Below are positions 17,628-24,993 of a stretch of DNA of 64,000 nt, piece after piece (position 1 is the stretch's first letter; each line of letters starts with the position of its first letter). This stretch comes from VRUE01 sp963729995. Lineage in GTDB: Bacteria; Actinomycetota; Thermoleophilia; Solirubrobacterales; 70-9. The notes under the pieces were generated by a model. It saw only the letters and a program-made list of their open reading frames with translations. It was not told the DNA's origin and made no database searches. Position numbers and translations under genes: made by a program. Where the stretch lies: NCBI GenBank assembly GCA_963729995.1, contig CAVSPF010000001.1, forward strand, positions 266,347 to 330,346, given 5' to 3'.

Positions 17628-19139
17628 TCAGCCGAGCAGCTTGATGTCGCTGACTTCCACCAGGTAGCCGCCCGGCTGGTCATGGGCTTCGGCGGCCTTG
17701 GTGAACCAGAGCAGTATGTAGCGGGACGGCTGCCGGACCTTGAGCGCGATCTGCTGCACCGAGGAGGCGCCACTCACTTCACCGACCGGTTCGCCCCATC
17801 CGGACAGTTGGGACGGCGGCCCCGCCGCCGCGGCGAAGACCTGGGCGTCCCAGCCGGGCGTCGGGCTGCGGACGATCATCTTCGTCGGGGTCGCCGGTGA
17901 CGTCGTGGTCACGTAGAGCCCCACGCCCGGGTCGGGCCCGGTCTTCGTGCCGGCGAAGGTTTCGGAGTCGTAGTGCTCGGTGCTCCAGACGGTGGCGAGG
18001 TTGCCGTCGATGGCGCGCCCGACCGTGCTCCGGTTTTCTTCGCCGTCCCCCTCGGGGTCGTAGTCCCGCGCCGCGCTGAGCGCGATCGGCTTGCCCTTTC
18101 CCCTCTCGGCCCCGCCGCTGCCGAGCTGGCCGCTCGAGATCAGCTGCACGGCGAGCAGGGTTCCGCCGGCGACGAACAGCAGGGCGACGATCGCCGCCCA
18201 GGACCAGCGAGGGCGGCCGGGGAGCCGCCGCTTCGGCGGCGGGACCGCTTCGAGCACGCTGGTCGCCTCGCCCGTGGTCGAGCCGGCCCGCGCCGCCTCG
18301 ACTTCCAACCCGGTCGAGAGGTCGTCGATCATCTCGCCGATCTCCTGATAGCGCTCAGCCGGGTTCTTGGCGGTGGCGCGCTCGACCACCAGCGCCACCG
18401 CGGCGGATACCTCCGGCCGCCGCCGCTGCACGTCGGGCAGATCCTCGTTGACGTGTTTCATCGCCACGCCGACCTGGCTGCCGGCGTGGAAGGGAACCTG
18501 GCCGATCAGCATCTCGTAGAGAACGACGCCCAGGGAGTAGATGTCGGAGCGGGGGTCGACGTCGCGCCCCATGGCCTGCTCGGGCGCCACGTAGTCCGTG
18601 GTGCCGAGGACCCGCCCCGTCGCCGTCACGCCGTCCTGTTCGAGCTGCCGCGAGATGCCGAAGTCGGTCAGCTTGGCGCGACCCTCCTCGTCGATCAGGA
18701 TGTTCTGCGGCTTGATGTCGCGGTGGACCATCTGACGGGCATGGGCGACGCCGAGGCCGCGCGCCACCTCGATCGCGTAGGCAATCGCCTCCTGGACGTC
18801 GAGCGCGCCGATCCGAGCGATCCTCTGCTTCAGCGTCTCCCCCTTGACGTACTCGAAGACGATGTAGGGGTAGCCGCCGTCCTCGCCGGCGTCGATCACC
18901 GATACGACGTTCGGGTGGCTGAGCTTGGCGACCGCACGAGCCTCCTGCCGGAAGCGCTCGAGCTGATCGGGCTGCTCGGACATCTCGCGGTGCATCACCT
19001 TCACCGCCACGGGCCGGTCGAGCGTCTGGTCGCGCGCCAGGTACACGGTCGACATGCCGCCGCTGCCCAGCTTCGCCTCCAGCCTGTAGCGGCCCGAGAG
19101 CACGGTGCCGATCAACGAGCTTGAGGAGCGGGCTTCCAT
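17628..19139 (-). CDS. Ser/Thr protein kinase with discoidin-like ectodomain
   Basis: 503 residues. Kinase domain (1-270) has GSGGMSTVYLARD, VAVKVMH, HRDIKPQN, TDFGISRQL and APEQAMGRD. One transmembrane helix follows (WSWAAIVALLFVAGGTLLAV). The extracellular C-terminus has ALSAARDYDPEGDGEENRS, AIDGNLATVWSTEHYDS and SRYILLWFTK, resembling a galactose-binding/F5-8 type C fold; a similar ectodomain occurs on the mycobacterial MviN protein. It probably senses or binds a cell-surface ligand in connection with envelope growth. Convergent with ddl, whose stop lies 2 bp away. Confidence 0.92.
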   Translation of the reverse strand: MEARSSSSLIGTVLSGRYRLEAKLGSGGMSTVYLARDQTLDRPVAVKVMHREMSEQPDQLERFRQEARAVAKLSHPNVVSVIDAGEDGGYPYIVFEYVKGETLKQRIARIGALDVQEAIAYAIEVARGLGVAHARQMVHRDIKPQNILIDEEGRAKLTDFGISRQLEQDGVTATGRVLGTTDYVAPEQAMGRDVDPRSDIYSLGVVLYEMLIGQVPFHAGSQVGVAMKHVNEDLPDVQRRRPEVSAAVALVVERATAKNPAERYQEIGEMIDDLSTGLEVEAARAGSTTGEATSVLEAVPPPKRRLPGRPRWSWAAIVALLFVAGGTLLAVQLISSGQLGSGGAERGKGKPIALSAARDYDPEGDGEENRSTVGRAIDGNLATVWSTEHYDSETFAGTKTGPDPGVGLYVTTTSPATPTKMIVRSPTPGWDAQVFAAAAGPPSQLSGWGEPVGEVSGASSVQQIALKVRQPSRYILLWFTKAAEAHDQPGGYLVEVSDIKLLG

Positions 19140-19230
19140 CTAACGATCAATCCATATTGTCGGGCACGTTTCACCTTGGTTCGCGGCCGTCCCGCCCCGG
19201 CCTCCCCCTGGGCGCGCGATCCCGCGATCC

Positions 19231-20247
19231 TCAGGCAGCGCGGCGGCGGACGGTGTGGGGCTCCTCGGTCACCTGGCCGATTCGCTTTGCCCCCGGGTAG
19301 TGGCGTTGCAGCAGGCCGAGCGCATCGCCCTCGGCCTCCGATGCGACGACGACGCAGAGGCCGCAGCCCATGTTGAAGACCTCGTGCATCTCCTCGTCGG
19401 AGGTGACCGCGCGCTCCTGGATCAGCTCGAAGACCGGCGGCACCGGGAGCGGGTCGTCGATCTCATAGCCGACGGCGGCGGCGAGGCGGAGCAGGTTGCC
19501 GAGACCGCCCGAGGTGATGTGCGCGAGGCCGCGCACCTCGGCTCCCGAGCGCAACAGCTCCAGCACCGGCTTGACGTAGATCTCGGTCGGCTCCAGCAGC
19601 ACCTCGCCCAGCGGCCGCCCGAGCCGCCCCTCGGGGTCCTCGTCGAGCGGCAGCCCCGCCAGCGCGGCGCGGGCGAGCGTGTAGCCGTTGGAGTGGAGGC
19701 CCGACGAGGGCAGGCCGATCACCGGGTCACCGGGCCGCACGGCAGAGCCGTCGAGGATCGAATCGAGCCCGACGACGCCGAAGCAGGCGCCGGCGACGTC
19801 GAAGCCGCGCACCATGTCGCCGAGCTGGGCCAGCTCGCCGCCGGGGATCTCGACCCCGGCGAGCTCGGCGCCGCGCGCCAGGCCGGCGCCGATCTGCTCG
19901 CAGATGGCCGGGTCGGCCCGCTCGATCGCGATGTAGTCGAGCATCGCCAGCGGCTCGGCGCCGACGCAGATCACATCGTTGACGTTCATCGCGACGCAGT
20001 CGATCCCGACCGTGTCGAAGCGGCCAAGCTGCTCGGCGAGCAGCAGCTTGGTGCCGACGCCGTCGGTGGAGAGCGCGATCCCGGTCCGCTCGTCGATCCG
20101 GATCACGCTCGCGTAGTGGCCCGGCAGCGGTACCTGGCGAGAGGGGCGCCCGAGCTCGATCGCGCCCAGCGCCCGCACCAGCGCGGCGACGGCGGAGTCC
20201 GCAGCCCCCTGGTCGACTCCCGACCGTGCGTACGCGTCGTCGCTCAT
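19231..20247 (-). CDS. purM: Phosphoribosylformylglycinamidine cyclo-ligase
   Basis: AIR synthetase of de novo purine synthesis, 338 residues. It begins MSDDAYARSGVDQGAADSA. Typical PurM stretches are STDGVGTKLLLAEQLGRFDT, DCVAMNVNDVICVGAEPLA, and GLPSSGLHSNGYTLAR. Glycine-rich HITSGGLGNLLRLAAAVGY matches the family's GGG(L/I)xxN element, with Leu-Gly-Asn here. Its ATG overlaps the uppP stop (ATGA at 20244-20247), making it the last gene of a dedA-uppP-purM run. There is no functional link to its neighbours other than the operon. Confidence 0.95.
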   Translation of the reverse strand: MSDDAYARSGVDQGAADSAVAALVRALGAIELGRPSRQVPLPGHYASVIRIDERTGIALSTDGVGTKLLLAEQLGRFDTVGIDCVAMNVNDVICVGAEPLAMLDYIAIERADPAICEQIGAGLARGAELAGVEIPGGELAQLGDMVRGFDVAGACFGVVGLDSILDGSAVRPGDPVIGLPSSGLHSNGYTLARAALAGLPLDEDPEGRLGRPLGEVLLEPTEIYVKPVLELLRSGAEVRGLAHITSGGLGNLLRLAAAVGYEIDDPLPVPPVFELIQERAVTSDEEMHEVFNMGCGLCVVVASEAEGDALGLLQRHYPGAKRIGQVTEEPHTVRRRAA

Positions 20248-21056
20248 CGCTTGCGCAGCTTCGCAAGAACCGCGGCGGCGAGGCCGGCGCGGTAGACGGC
20301 GTAGGGCCAGAGCGCCCGGTCGCGCTCGACCAGGCTGATCAGGCGCTGGGAGGCGAGCGTCGAGGCGAACGACGCGGCGGTGCCGAGCGCCAGCGTGCGG
20401 CGCAGCGATGGCGAGGTGCCGCGGCGGGCGAGGCGCACGCCCTTCAGGGCCGTCGCGCCGACGATGATGGGCAGGGCGATCGTGCGCGAGAGGAGGTTGG
20501 CCTGGTCGCGGGAGAAGTGCCGCCAGCGCGCCGCCGCCAGGGTCACGCCGTTGCGCGAGACGCCGGGCACCAGCGCCGCGGCCTGGGCGAGGCCGAGGGC
20601 CAGCCCGTCCGCCGCGCCGGCATCGCCCCGCCCGCGCCGTTGCGGGCGGGTGTCGGCGACCAGCATTGCCGCCGCGCCGGCCAGGAGGCCGATCGCCGTC
20701 GCCCGCGGCCCGCCCAGCCGCTGCTCGATCGGTCGCTCCAGCGTGTAGCCGACCACCGCGGCGGGCAGGAAGGAGAGGCCGAGGACGAGGGCCCGCCGCC
20801 CGTCAAATGCCCGCAGCTCCGCGGCGATTGCCTGCCGCTGGCCGACCAGCAGGGCCGCTGCGGCCCCCGCGTGAAGCGCCACCTCGAAGCTCTTGCGAAC
20901 CTCGGGGTCGACCGTCTCCCAGTCCCAGCCGGCGAGCCAGGGGACGAGCACGATATGGGCGGAGCTCGAGACCGGCAACAGCTCCGCCGGGCCCTGCACC
21001 AATCCGAGCGCCAGCGCGCGGCGGGTCGGGATCCTGCCGTCGGCCGCCTCGCTCAA
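20244..21056 (-). CDS. uppP: Undecaprenyl-diphosphatase, BacA/UppP family
   Basis: Membrane phosphatase that recycles the C55 lipid carrier used by peptidoglycan and the polysaccharide genes nearby. 270 residues, about eight helices. Family motif 1 is GLVQGPAELLPVSSSAH and motif 2 is PGVSRNG, where most relatives have PGxSRSG. The TTG start at 21056 overlaps the dedA TGA (TTGA), and the protein begins LSEAADGRIPTRRALALG. Sequence further upstream in this frame is only the dedA shadow. Confidence 0.93.
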   Translation of the reverse strand: MSEAADGRIPTRRALALGLVQGPAELLPVSSSAHIVLVPWLAGWDWETVDPEVRKSFEVALHAGAAAALLVGQRQAIAAELRAFDGRRALVLGLSFLPAAVVGYTLERPIEQRLGGPRATAIGLLAGAAAMLVADTRPQRRGRGDAGAADGLALGLAQAAALVPGVSRNGVTLAAARWRHFSRDQANLLSRTIALPIIVGATALKGVRLARRGTSPSLRRTLALGTAASFASTLASQRLISLVERDRALWPYAVYRAGLAAAVLAKLRKR

Positions 21057-21739
21057 GCGTCGACGCTCGAACGGGCCGGCTCGGCGTCCGCTCCGGCCTC
21101 CTTGCTCGGCGATTCGGTTCCCCCGCGACGGCGCTTGACCAGCAGATAGATGACACCGCCGACGATCGCCGCCAGCACCACGTAATCGAAGTATCCGAGG
21201 TTGTGGCGCCAGCGTTCCCAGTGGTCGCCGGCGACGCGCCCGGCCAGCCCGAAGCCCAGCACCCATGGCAGCGAGCCGAGCGCGGTCAGCCAGGTGAAGC
21301 GCCAGAACGGCATCTTCGCGACCCCGGCTGGCAGCGAGACGAAAGCGCGGACGAGAGGCAGCAGCCGGCCGAAGAAGACGGTCGCACCGCCATGACGCTG
21401 GAACCAACCGTCGACCCAGGCCAGCCGCTTCGGGCTGAGGTGGACGAGGCGGTTCTTCTCGAGCAGGTCGACGCGGCCGAAGTAGCCGAGCGCGTAGGTC
21501 AGCCATGAGCCGGCCATGTTCCCCGCCAGCCCGGCCAGCGTTATCCCGATCAAGGTCTGGTCGCCGTTGGAGACGCTGAAACCGCCGAACAGCATCACCG
21601 CCTCGCTCGGGATCGGGATGCAGGCGCTGCCCGCCGCCATCAGCAGGAAGATGCCCGCGAGGCCCGCGCTGTCGATCACCCTGACGCAAAAGTCGACGAT
21701 CGGGCCGGTGATGTCCATGTAGAGGAGTGGATGCAGCAT
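21053..21739 (-). CDS. DedA-family membrane protein
   Basis: 228 residues with SNARE-associated/VTT-type organisation. Motifs include GSACIPIPSEAVMLFGG, GRLLPLVRAFVSLPAGVAKM and FTWLTALGSLPWVLGFGLAG. DedA proteins are undecaprenyl-phosphate or phospholipid flippases, so direct coupling to the overlapping uppP gene makes biological sense: one dephosphorylates the carrier, the other returns it across the membrane. Start could be ATG 21739 or ATG 21718 (MDITGPIV); the second would give the more usual N-terminus. Confidence 0.93.
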   Translation of the reverse strand: MLHPLLYMDITGPIVDFCVRVIDSAGLAGIFLLMAAGSACIPIPSEAVMLFGGFSVSNGDQTLIGITLAGLAGNMAGSWLTYALGYFGRVDLLEKNRLVHLSPKRLAWVDGWFQRHGGATVFFGRLLPLVRAFVSLPAGVAKMPFWRFTWLTALGSLPWVLGFGLAGRVAGDHWERWRHNLGYFDYVVLAAIVGGVIYLLVKRRRGGTESPSKEAGADAEPARSSVDA

Positions 21740-21757
21740 GAAGAGAAGCCCTGATCC

Positions 21758-21774
21758 TAGAGCGTGAGGCTCTA
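21758..21774. promoter_or_regulatory. Inverted repeat between divergent dedA and capD-like genes
   Basis: TAGAGC-GTGAG-GCTCTA, a perfect 6-bp dyad in the 50-bp gap between the divergent starts at 21739 and 21790. It could be a regulator site or an mRNA hairpin in the capD-like leader. No regulator gene is adjacent. Confidence 0.4.
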
Positions 21775-21789
21775 AACTCGCCCAGTCCC

Positions 21790-23679
21790 ATGCGCCGGTT
21801 GAACCACCCCGTGTATCGCAATCGGGTCCTCCAGGTGCTGGCCGACGCCCTGCTCGTGGCGGCCGCCTTCTACCTGGCCTTCCGGCTTCGCTTTCTCGAC
21901 GACTCGCATGGCATGCCTCGCCGCTATGGGGTTCTGTTCGCCCAGGCGGTCGCTTTCGTCGCGCTCGGCAAGGTGATCGTCTTCGGCGCGTTCGGCCTCT
22001 ACCAGAAGTGGTGGCGCTATGTGAGCGGGCGGGATTTCCTGGCGATCGTCCGCGCCGTCGTCGCGGCCAGCGCGATCCTCGTCGTCCTCTTCACCGTCCT
22101 CAAGCCGTTTGCCCACCCGCTGCCGCGCTCGGTGGTGGTGATGGACTTCATCCTCACCCTGCTGCTGATCACAGGCGCCCGGCTCGCCGTGCGCCTGATC
22201 GTCGAGCGTCCCTCCCACGGACACCGCCTGCCGAAGCACCAGGTGCTGGTGATCGGTGCTGGTTCCGGCGGCCAGATGGTCGTCCGCGAGCTGCAGCTCA
22301 ACCCCAACCTCGGTTCCACCGCGATCGGGTTCGTCGACGACGACCCGCGCAAGCGCGGTATGCGCATGCTGGGGTTGAAGGTCCTCGGGTCGACCGAGGA
22401 AATCGAGACGATCCTCGACGACACCGAGCCCGCCGAGGTCGTGATCGCGATCCCCTCGGCGCCGGGGACGCTGCGCGCCAGGGTGGTCACCGCCTGCCGC
22501 GAGCGCGAGATCCGGGTGCGGACGCTGCCCACCGTGTTCGAGCTGCTGCGCGGCGGCGTCCAGCTCAACAAACAGCTTCGCGACGTCCAGGTGGAGGACG
22601 TGCTGGGACGCGACCCGATCGTCGTCGAGCTGGACCGGGTCGGCGCCTATCTGCGCGACCGCATCGTCCTCGTCACCGGTGCGGGCGGCTCGATCGGCTC
22701 TGAGCTCTGCCGCCAGATCGCGCGGGTTGGGCCGCGGTTGCTGGTGATGCTGGACCACGCCGAGGACAACCTCTTCGAGATCGACCGCGAGATGGTCGAG
22801 GAGCGCCACTTCAGCACGGTGGAGGCGGTGCTGGCCGACTGCAAGGAGCCCCACCGGATGCTGGAGACGATGCAGCGCTTCAAGCCGAGCGTCGTCTTCC
22901 ATGCCGCGGCCTACAAGCACGTGCCGCTGATGGAGGCCAACCCGCTGGAGGCGGTGCGCAACAACGCGATCGCAACCCGGATCACGGCCGAGACCGCCGC
23001 CGCATCCAACGTCGAGCGCTTCGTGCTCATCTCCACCGACAAGGCCGTCAACCCGCAGACCGTGATGGGCGCTTCGAAGGCGATGGCCGAGTGGATCGTC
23101 GAGGCCGCCGGGCACAAGCACCCGCGCACTCGCTTCGCCAGCGTCCGCTTCGGCAATGTCCTCGCCTCCTCCGGCAGCGTGGTCCCGATCTTCCGCAGCC
23201 AGATCGAGCGCGGTGGGCCGGTCACCGTCACCCATCCGGACATGACCCGCTACTTCATGACGATCCCCGAGGCGGTGCAGCTGGTGATCAGGGCGGGAGA
23301 CATCGGCAGCGGGAAGGGCGAAGTCTTCGTCCTCGACATGGGCGATCCGGTGAAGATCGTCGATCTCGCCCACAACATGATTCGCCTGGCCGGCTACGAA
23401 CCGGAGACCGACATCGCTGTCGAGTTCACCCAGCCGCGACCGGGCGAGAAGCTGCATGAGGAGCTGTTTGGAGTCGGGGAGACCCGGCAGCCCACAGCGG
23501 CAAAGCGAATCCACCGGGCGGTTCGCGAGACGTCGCTCGATCCCGATTGGGTCGAGGCGACGCTCAACTCGCTCGAGCACCTCGTCATGGCTGGCGACGA
23601 GGCCGACCTGGCGGCACGGGTCGTCGGGCTGATTACCGCGCAGGGCGGCGACACGGCGACGGTCGGCTACGACGGATAG
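21790..23679 (+). CDS. CapD/WbpM-type UDP-sugar 4,6-dehydratase
   Basis: 629 residues. The N-terminal third has four membrane helices and a CoA-binding-like Rossmann region (VLVIGAGSGGQMVVREL). The C-terminal two thirds are an SDR catalytic domain with VLVTGAGGSIGSELCRQI, FHAAAYKHVPLMEANP, LISTDKAVNP, MGASKAMAEW and SVRFGNVLASSGSV. This family (PglF, WbpM, CapD) dehydrates UDP-GlcNAc at the membrane, the first step to 2,4-diamino or 6-deoxy sugars of surface glycans. It heads the polysaccharide gene block. Full length for the family, with the TM region intact. Confidence 0.95.
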   Translation: MRRLNHPVYRNRVLQVLADALLVAAAFYLAFRLRFLDDSHGMPRRYGVLFAQAVAFVALGKVIVFGAFGLYQKWWRYVSGRDFLAIVRAVVAASAILVVLFTVLKPFAHPLPRSVVVMDFILTLLLITGARLAVRLIVERPSHGHRLPKHQVLVIGAGSGGQMVVRELQLNPNLGSTAIGFVDDDPRKRGMRMLGLKVLGSTEEIETILDDTEPAEVVIAIPSAPGTLRARVVTACREREIRVRTLPTVFELLRGGVQLNKQLRDVQVEDVLGRDPIVVELDRVGAYLRDRIVLVTGAGGSIGSELCRQIARVGPRLLVMLDHAEDNLFEIDREMVEERHFSTVEAVLADCKEPHRMLETMQRFKPSVVFHAAAYKHVPLMEANPLEAVRNNAIATRITAETAAASNVERFVLISTDKAVNPQTVMGASKAMAEWIVEAAGHKHPRTRFASVRFGNVLASSGSVVPIFRSQIERGGPVTVTHPDMTRYFMTIPEAVQLVIRAGDIGSGKGEVFVLDMGDPVKIVDLAHNMIRLAGYEPETDIAVEFTQPRPGEKLHEELFGVGETRQPTAAKRIHRAVRETSLDPDWVEATLNSLEHLVMAGDEADLAARVVGLITAQGGDTATVGYDG

Positions 23680-23697
23680 CCTCTCGCAGCCACTCCC

Positions 23698-24468
23698 TTG
23701 GATCTGATTAAGGAAATTGGCGCCGTTGCCGGCTTGGTCGCGTTTCTGGGCCTTGCCCTACTTGCCATGCTGTCCTTCGCTCAGGCGCGAGACATCCGCC
23801 GCCTGCGCGAGTGGGCCGGCTCGGCGCCGGAGCGCGACGCCGAGCGCAAGGAGACGACGTCGGTGGCCGCGGCGCAACGCGCCGAGGAGATCCGGAAGCT
23901 GCAGGAGGCCCGCGAAGCCGAGCGCAGGGCGGCCGATCTTCGCGAGGAACGCAGAAAGCGACGCGAGGCCGGGCTGCCCGAAATGTCCCGGACCGAGCGT
24001 TTGCTCGAGGCTGCCTCGATTCGCCGCCACCAGCTGGCCGAGCCGCGCTACCTGGCGGCGATCTTCGTCGTCGCCCTCGCCGTCGGCGGAGGCATCGCCT
24101 ACGCCACGCTGCATGGCTTTGGCGGCAACCAGGGTGGGCGTGCCGATGGGCACGGCGCCGCGGGGTTGAGGCCGAGCCAGATCGAGGTCACGGTGCTCAA
24201 TGGGACTGCGGTCCCTGGTCTCGCGGGCACCTACGGGAACATGGTCGAACGCAAGGGCTTCAAGCTGGGCGTCGTCACGAACAGCAGCTCGAGCTATGCC
24301 GCCAGCGTGGTGATGTACACGCGCGGCCACGCGCCCGAGGCGCGCCGCGTCGGGCGGGCGCTCCGGATCTCGCGGACGCAGCTGATGACACCGACCATCG
24401 CCTCGGCCTCGGCCGGGGCGCCAGTCGCGGTGGTGGTCGGGGAGGACAATGCCGCGGCGACGGGTTAG
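23698..24468 (+). CDS. LytR C-terminal-domain protein, membrane anchored
   Basis: 256 residues from TTG 23698. The N-terminus has a membrane helix (AGLVAFLGLALLAMLSFAQ), followed by a charged coiled-coil stretch (AEEIRKLQEAREAERRAADL). A second helix (YLAAIFVVALAVGGGIAYAT) precedes an exterior LytR_C domain (QIEVTVLNGTAVPGLAGTYG ... GFKLGVVTNSS). LytR_C domains accompany enzymes that attach glycopolymers to peptidoglycan, but the catalytic LCP domain is absent. It fits the surrounding polysaccharide genes. The next gene starts 20 bp before this stop. Confidence 0.82.
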   Translation: MDLIKEIGAVAGLVAFLGLALLAMLSFAQARDIRRLREWAGSAPERDAERKETTSVAAAQRAEEIRKLQEAREAERRAADLREERRKRREAGLPEMSRTERLLEAASIRRHQLAEPRYLAAIFVVALAVGGGIAYATLHGFGGNQGGRADGHGAAGLRPSQIEVTVLNGTAVPGLAGTYGNMVERKGFKLGVVTNSSSSYAASVVMYTRGHAPEARRVGRALRISRTQLMTPTIASASAGAPVAVVVGEDNAAATG

Positions 24469-24928
24469 CGCGGCAGCCGCAGTCTTTGCGCTGCTCGTCG
24501 TCGCCACGATCGCGGCCTTCGCCTGGTCGCAGCGGCTGAAGCGAGATCCGCTCGTCCTCGACCACGTCACCCTTGGCGTTGCCGGCCGCCGCACCTTCAC
24601 CCCGAACGGCGACTGCCGCTTCGACCGCGAGCGGATCCGCTTTCGCGTGACCCGCTCCGACCATGCCGTCGTGCAGATCGTCAAGCCGGGGGGCAGGCTC
24701 GTCCTCACCCTGGCTCGCGACCGCCTCCTCGAGCGCTACCACTTCTTCACCTTCTGGTGGGACGGCCGCCGCCGCAACGACGGCATCGCGCCGCCCGGCC
24801 CCTACAAGCTGCGGGTCAAGCTGCTCGGCCAGGGCCGCACGCTGGTGCCGCCCGGCGTCATCCACCTCCACCGGCCGCCGCGGAGCCCCCTTGCGGGTTG
24901 CGCTCGGCGGCCTGGGGGATCGCGATGA
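24449..24928 (+). CDS. Secreted/anchored protein with FlgD-like Ig fold
   Basis: 159 residues. An N-terminal signal or anchor (VSAAAAVFALLVVATIAAFAW) is followed by a beta-domain with FTPNGDCRFDRERIRFRV, FFTFWWDGRRRNDGIAPPGP and YKLRVKLL, the FlgD/CHU-type Ig-like pattern in which a DG pair precedes a GxY strand. Function is unknown; likely an exported partner of the preceding LytR_C protein, which it overlaps by 20 bp. The tail after LHRPP is low-complexity. Confidence 0.72.
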   Translation: MPRRRVSAAAAVFALLVVATIAAFAWSQRLKRDPLVLDHVTLGVAGRRTFTPNGDCRFDRERIRFRVTRSDHAVVQIVKPGGRLVLTLARDRLLERYHFFTFWWDGRRRNDGIAPPGPYKLRVKLLGQGRTLVPPGVIHLHRPPRSPLAGCARRPGGSR

Positions 24929-24993
24929 CCCAGCCCGGCGGGTTCTCCGTCATATGCAAGGGGCCGCAGGCGAAGTGCGAGGCCGTTAGTTGA
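24925..24993 (+). CDS. Possible 22-residue coupled micro-ORF
   Basis: ATG 24925 overlaps the preceding TGA (ATGA) and its own TGA (24991-24993) overlaps the TTG start of the next gene. It encodes MTQPGGFSVICK then GPQAKCEAVS. There is no recognisable domain. The double overlap could simply carry ribosomes across to the downstream ligase gene. No independent evidence for a functional peptide. Confidence 0.3.
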   Translation: MTQPGGFSVICKGPQAKCEAVS

